Assembly: GCA_001770785.1 (NCBI GenBank)
Contig: MERZ01000146.1
Span: forward strand, 1 to 6,730
Length of the DNA: 6,730 nucleotides
Direction of reading: 5' to 3'
From: Burkholderiales bacterium RIFCSPHIGHO2_12_FULL_61_11
GTDB taxonomy: Bacteria > Pseudomonadota > Gammaproteobacteria > Burkholderiales > Burkholderiaceae_C
Made by a program: the position numbers and the translations under genes. How positions within the stretch are numbered: the stretch's first letter is position 1; each line of letters opens with the position of its first letter. Positions 5,259-6,730 of the stretch are shown here, in pieces. The notes under the pieces were generated by a model, which had not been told where the DNA came from, did not search any database, and saw only the letters and a list, made by a program, of their open reading frames with translations.

Positions 5259-6608
5259 ATGCAGATTTACATGGTTGGCGGCGCGGTGCGCGATGCCTTG
5301 CTCGGCTTGGAGGTAGCAGACCACGACTGGGTGGTGGTGGGCGGCACGCCCGAGGAACTGGTGGCGCAAGGCTTTATCCCCGTGGGCAGGGACTTTCCGG
5401 TGTTTCTGCACCCGCAAAGCCACGAAGAGTACGCACTGGCCCGCACCGAGCGCAAAAGCGCGCCCGGCTACCGCGGATTCGTGGTGCATGCCGAGCCCGA
5501 CGTGACGCTGGAGCAGGATCTGGCGCGGCGCGATCTCACGATCAATTCAATGGCAGCTCCCGCCCGTTCTGTAAGGGCCCATGGCGCAATTGAGCCTGAT
5601 CTTTCGGCGCTGATTGATCCTTATGGCGGGCAGCAGGACCTTCAGCGCAAGGTGTTGCGCCATGTCACCGGGGCCTTTCGCGAAGACCCGGTGCGCATTT
5701 TGCGGCTGGCGCGCTTTGCTGCCCGGTTTGCCGATTTTTCAGTCGCGCCCGAAACCCGGGCGCTGATGCAGCACATGGTTGCCAGCGGCGAAGTCGACGC
5801 GCTGGTTCCCGAGCGGGTGTGGCAGGAGCTGGCGCGCGGCTTGATGGAGGCTAAACCTTCGCGCATGTTCGAGGTGCTGCGCGACTGCGGTGCGCTGCAA
5901 AAGCTGCTGCCTGAAGTGGCCAGGCTGTGGGGCGTGCCGCAACGCGCTGAATACCATCCCGAGATCGACACGGGTCTTCACCTGATGCTGGTGCTCGACA
6001 TGGCGGCGCAGCTGCAGGCCCCCTTGCCTGTGCGCTTTGCCTGCCTGGGCCACGACTTGGGCAAGGGCAGCTCCAAATTGGGCGCAGATCCCAATTTCGT
6101 TGCGGCGCAAGACATTGACAACACGCCAGAGATATGGCGAATGAAAATGGAATCTGACCCTGGTTTAGGAAAACACATCGGCCACGAAGAGCGCAGCGCC
6201 CGTCTGCTCAAGGGCCTGTGCCAGCGCTTGCGCGTCCCGACCGATTGCCGCGAGTTGGCCGACGTGGTGGCGCGCGAGCACGGCAACATTCATCGAAGCA
6301 GCGAATTCAGCGCGGCGGCCGTGGTGCGGCTGCTTGAGCGCTGCGACGCCTTTCGCAAGCCGCAGCGCTTTGCTGATATTTTGCTGGCCTGCGAGTGCGA
6401 TGCGCGTGGCCGGCACGGGTTCGAGAATGCCGCCTACCCGCAGCGCCAGCGGCTGCTGCAGGCTCTGACCGCGGCCCAATCGGTGGCGACCGATCAGGTG
6501 GCGGCCGACGCGCAGGCGGCAGGGCAAAGCGGCCAGCAAATTGGCCAATGGATTCACCAGGCGCGGGTGGCGGCGGTCAGCCGGTGGCCGGGTTTCGCTG
6601 CAGAGTAA
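5259..6608 (+). CDS. cca: CCA-adding tRNA nucleotidyltransferase with HD domain
   Basis: A 449-residue class II enzyme that adds or repairs the 3' CCA end of tRNAs in the cytosol using CTP and ATP. The nucleotidyltransferase head has MVGGAVRDALLG (5-16) and the metal-binding pair D21/D23 in DHDWVV. RRDLTINSMA is at 90-99, and EDPVRILRLARFAAR (142-156) is the nucleobase-recognition EDxxRxxR motif (E142, D143, R146, R149). HPEIDTG (233-239) leads into the HD phosphohydrolase domain, H265-D266 in GHDLGKG, as in Escherichia coli Cca. The start places the GGAVRD motif as in E. coli, but no Shine-Dalgarno is seen. It is about 37 residues longer than E. coli Cca (412, recalled); most of the excess is two in-frame expansions, about 100-117 and 271-305. 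No frameshift is present and the core motifs are intact. Confidence 0.96.
   Translation: MQIYMVGGAVRDALLGLEVADHDWVVVGGTPEELVAQGFIPVGRDFPVFLHPQSHEEYALARTERKSAPGYRGFVVHAEPDVTLEQDLARRDLTINSMAAPARSVRAHGAIEPDLSALIDPYGGQQDLQRKVLRHVTGAFREDPVRILRLARFAARFADFSVAPETRALMQHMVASGEVDALVPERVWQELARGLMEAKPSRMFEVLRDCGALQKLLPEVARLWGVPQRAEYHPEIDTGLHLMLVLDMAAQLQAPLPVRFACLGHDLGKGSSKLGADPNFVAAQDIDNTPEIWRMKMESDPGLGKHIGHEERSARLLKGLCQRLRVPTDCRELADVVAREHGNIHRSSEFSAAAVVRLLERCDAFRKPQRFADILLACECDARGRHGFENAAYPQRQRLLQALTAAQSVATDQVAADAQAAGQSGQQIGQWIHQARVAAVSRWPGFAAE
5556..5609 (+). other. Variable loop expansion in Cca after the RRDLTIN motif
   Basis: Residues 100-117 of Cca (from APARSV to LSA) sit between INSMA and LIDPYGG. 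The recalled E. coli protein has only about eight residues there (QDDNGEII). The extra residues probably form a surface loop in the head domain. Codons here are mixed (TCT, GTA, ATT, CCT). A moderate length variation at this point is plausible in Burkholderiales, so this is ordinary loop variation rather than a clear insertion. Confidence 0.4.
6069..6173 (+). other. In-frame expansion inside the HD domain of Cca
   Basis: Residues 271-305 lie between HDLGKG and HIGHE. In recalled E. coli Cca the corresponding gap is about nine residues (LTPPELWPR), so about 26 residues are extra, in two parts flanking a preserved TPEIW (289-293). The DNA contains codons uncommon in this gene (TTA, GGA, ATA, TCT, CGA) and is AT-richer than its surroundings. 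This suggests DNA gained in frame, although a lineage-specific loop is possible. Confidence 0.55.
6075..6097. repeat. Perfect 8-bp inverted repeat within cca
   Basis: AAATTGGG (6075-6082) and CCCAATTT (6090-6097) are exact inverted copies around the 7-base loop CGCAGAT. The hairpin lies inside the first part of the HD-domain expansion and is translated in frame. Its AT-rich arms differ from the GC-rich gene body. Confidence 0.65.
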
Positions 6609-6682
6609 GCCGGCTGAAATCTGTAAAAAACGAGACCGGCCTACAGCCCTTGGAAAAGGGTTCTGCTAAGGTAGTGGCTCCA

Positions 6683-6730
6683 ATGAACCCTCAGCCCTCC
6701 TGCCTAGCCCCCTCCGACCTGCCCGCCATT
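6683..6730 (+). CDS. Possible start of a downstream gene (partial, truncated at window end)
   Basis: An ATG at 6683 opens a 16-codon frame to the window end (MNPQPSCLAPSDLPAI), 74 bp after the cca stop. AAGG (6668-6671) lies 11 bases upstream, a weak and distant ribosome-binding candidate. The peptide is too short to assign. The spacer before it holds only a 5-bp GCCGG/CCGGC inverted repeat (6609-6613, 6636-6640). Confidence 0.35.
   Translation, partial: MNPQPSCLAPSDLPAI

Noticed and set aside
6609..6640. GCCGG/CCGGC inverted repeat as a terminator after cca
   Set aside because: The stem has only five pairs, the loop is 22 nt and no T-run follows.
1..6730. CRISPR array, tRNA or rRNA gene, transposase or integrase
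   Set aside because: No regular spaced repeats, no cloverleaf-like segment and no transposase or integrase motif were seen on either strand.

Overview
The window looks like a chromosomal segment of a betaproteobacterium of the order Burkholderiales, most likely family Comamonadaceae (Polaromonas/Rhodoferax/Acidovorax type). This rests on the high-GC codon use of the housekeeping genes, the protein sequences, a two-hairpin intergenic repeat that I recall as typical of that family, and the order NDUFA9-like dehydrogenase, glutathione S-transferase, CCA tRNA nucleotidyltransferase. No database search was possible, so these are judgements from recalled family features.

Left part (1-1268): a divergent pair. 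On the minus strand is the N-terminal membrane half of an Atm1-type ABC exporter, running off the left edge. On the plus strand is a YciA-type acyl-CoA thioesterase. The 65-bp spacer between them carries a 7-bp inverted repeat. Middle-left (1269-3041): a short intergenic repeat, then a probable two-gene operon of an NDUFA9-like SDR protein and a glutathione S-transferase, 19 bp apart.

Middle (3042-5229): a visibly less GC-rich block sits between the GST gene and cca. It starts with about 400 bp without a convincing gene. This stretch contains a promoter with a good Fur box over its spacer and -10 element, followed by a roughly 130-nt leader with a strong stem-loop. Two well-started genes follow, 44 bp apart: a DUF2325 protein with a Cys/His-rich N-terminal region, a coiled-coil-like middle and a C-terminal DUF2325 domain, and a small bacterioferritin-like diiron protein. 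Fur control plus a ferritin-like partner suggests an iron-linked two-gene module of unknown function. It is the most interesting part of the window.

Right part (5229-6730): cca encodes the CCA-adding enzyme with an HD domain. It carries an unusual in-frame expansion of about 26 residues just after the HD metal motif, and the expansion's DNA holds a perfect 8-bp palindromic hairpin and AT-richer codons. The last 48 bases may begin another gene.
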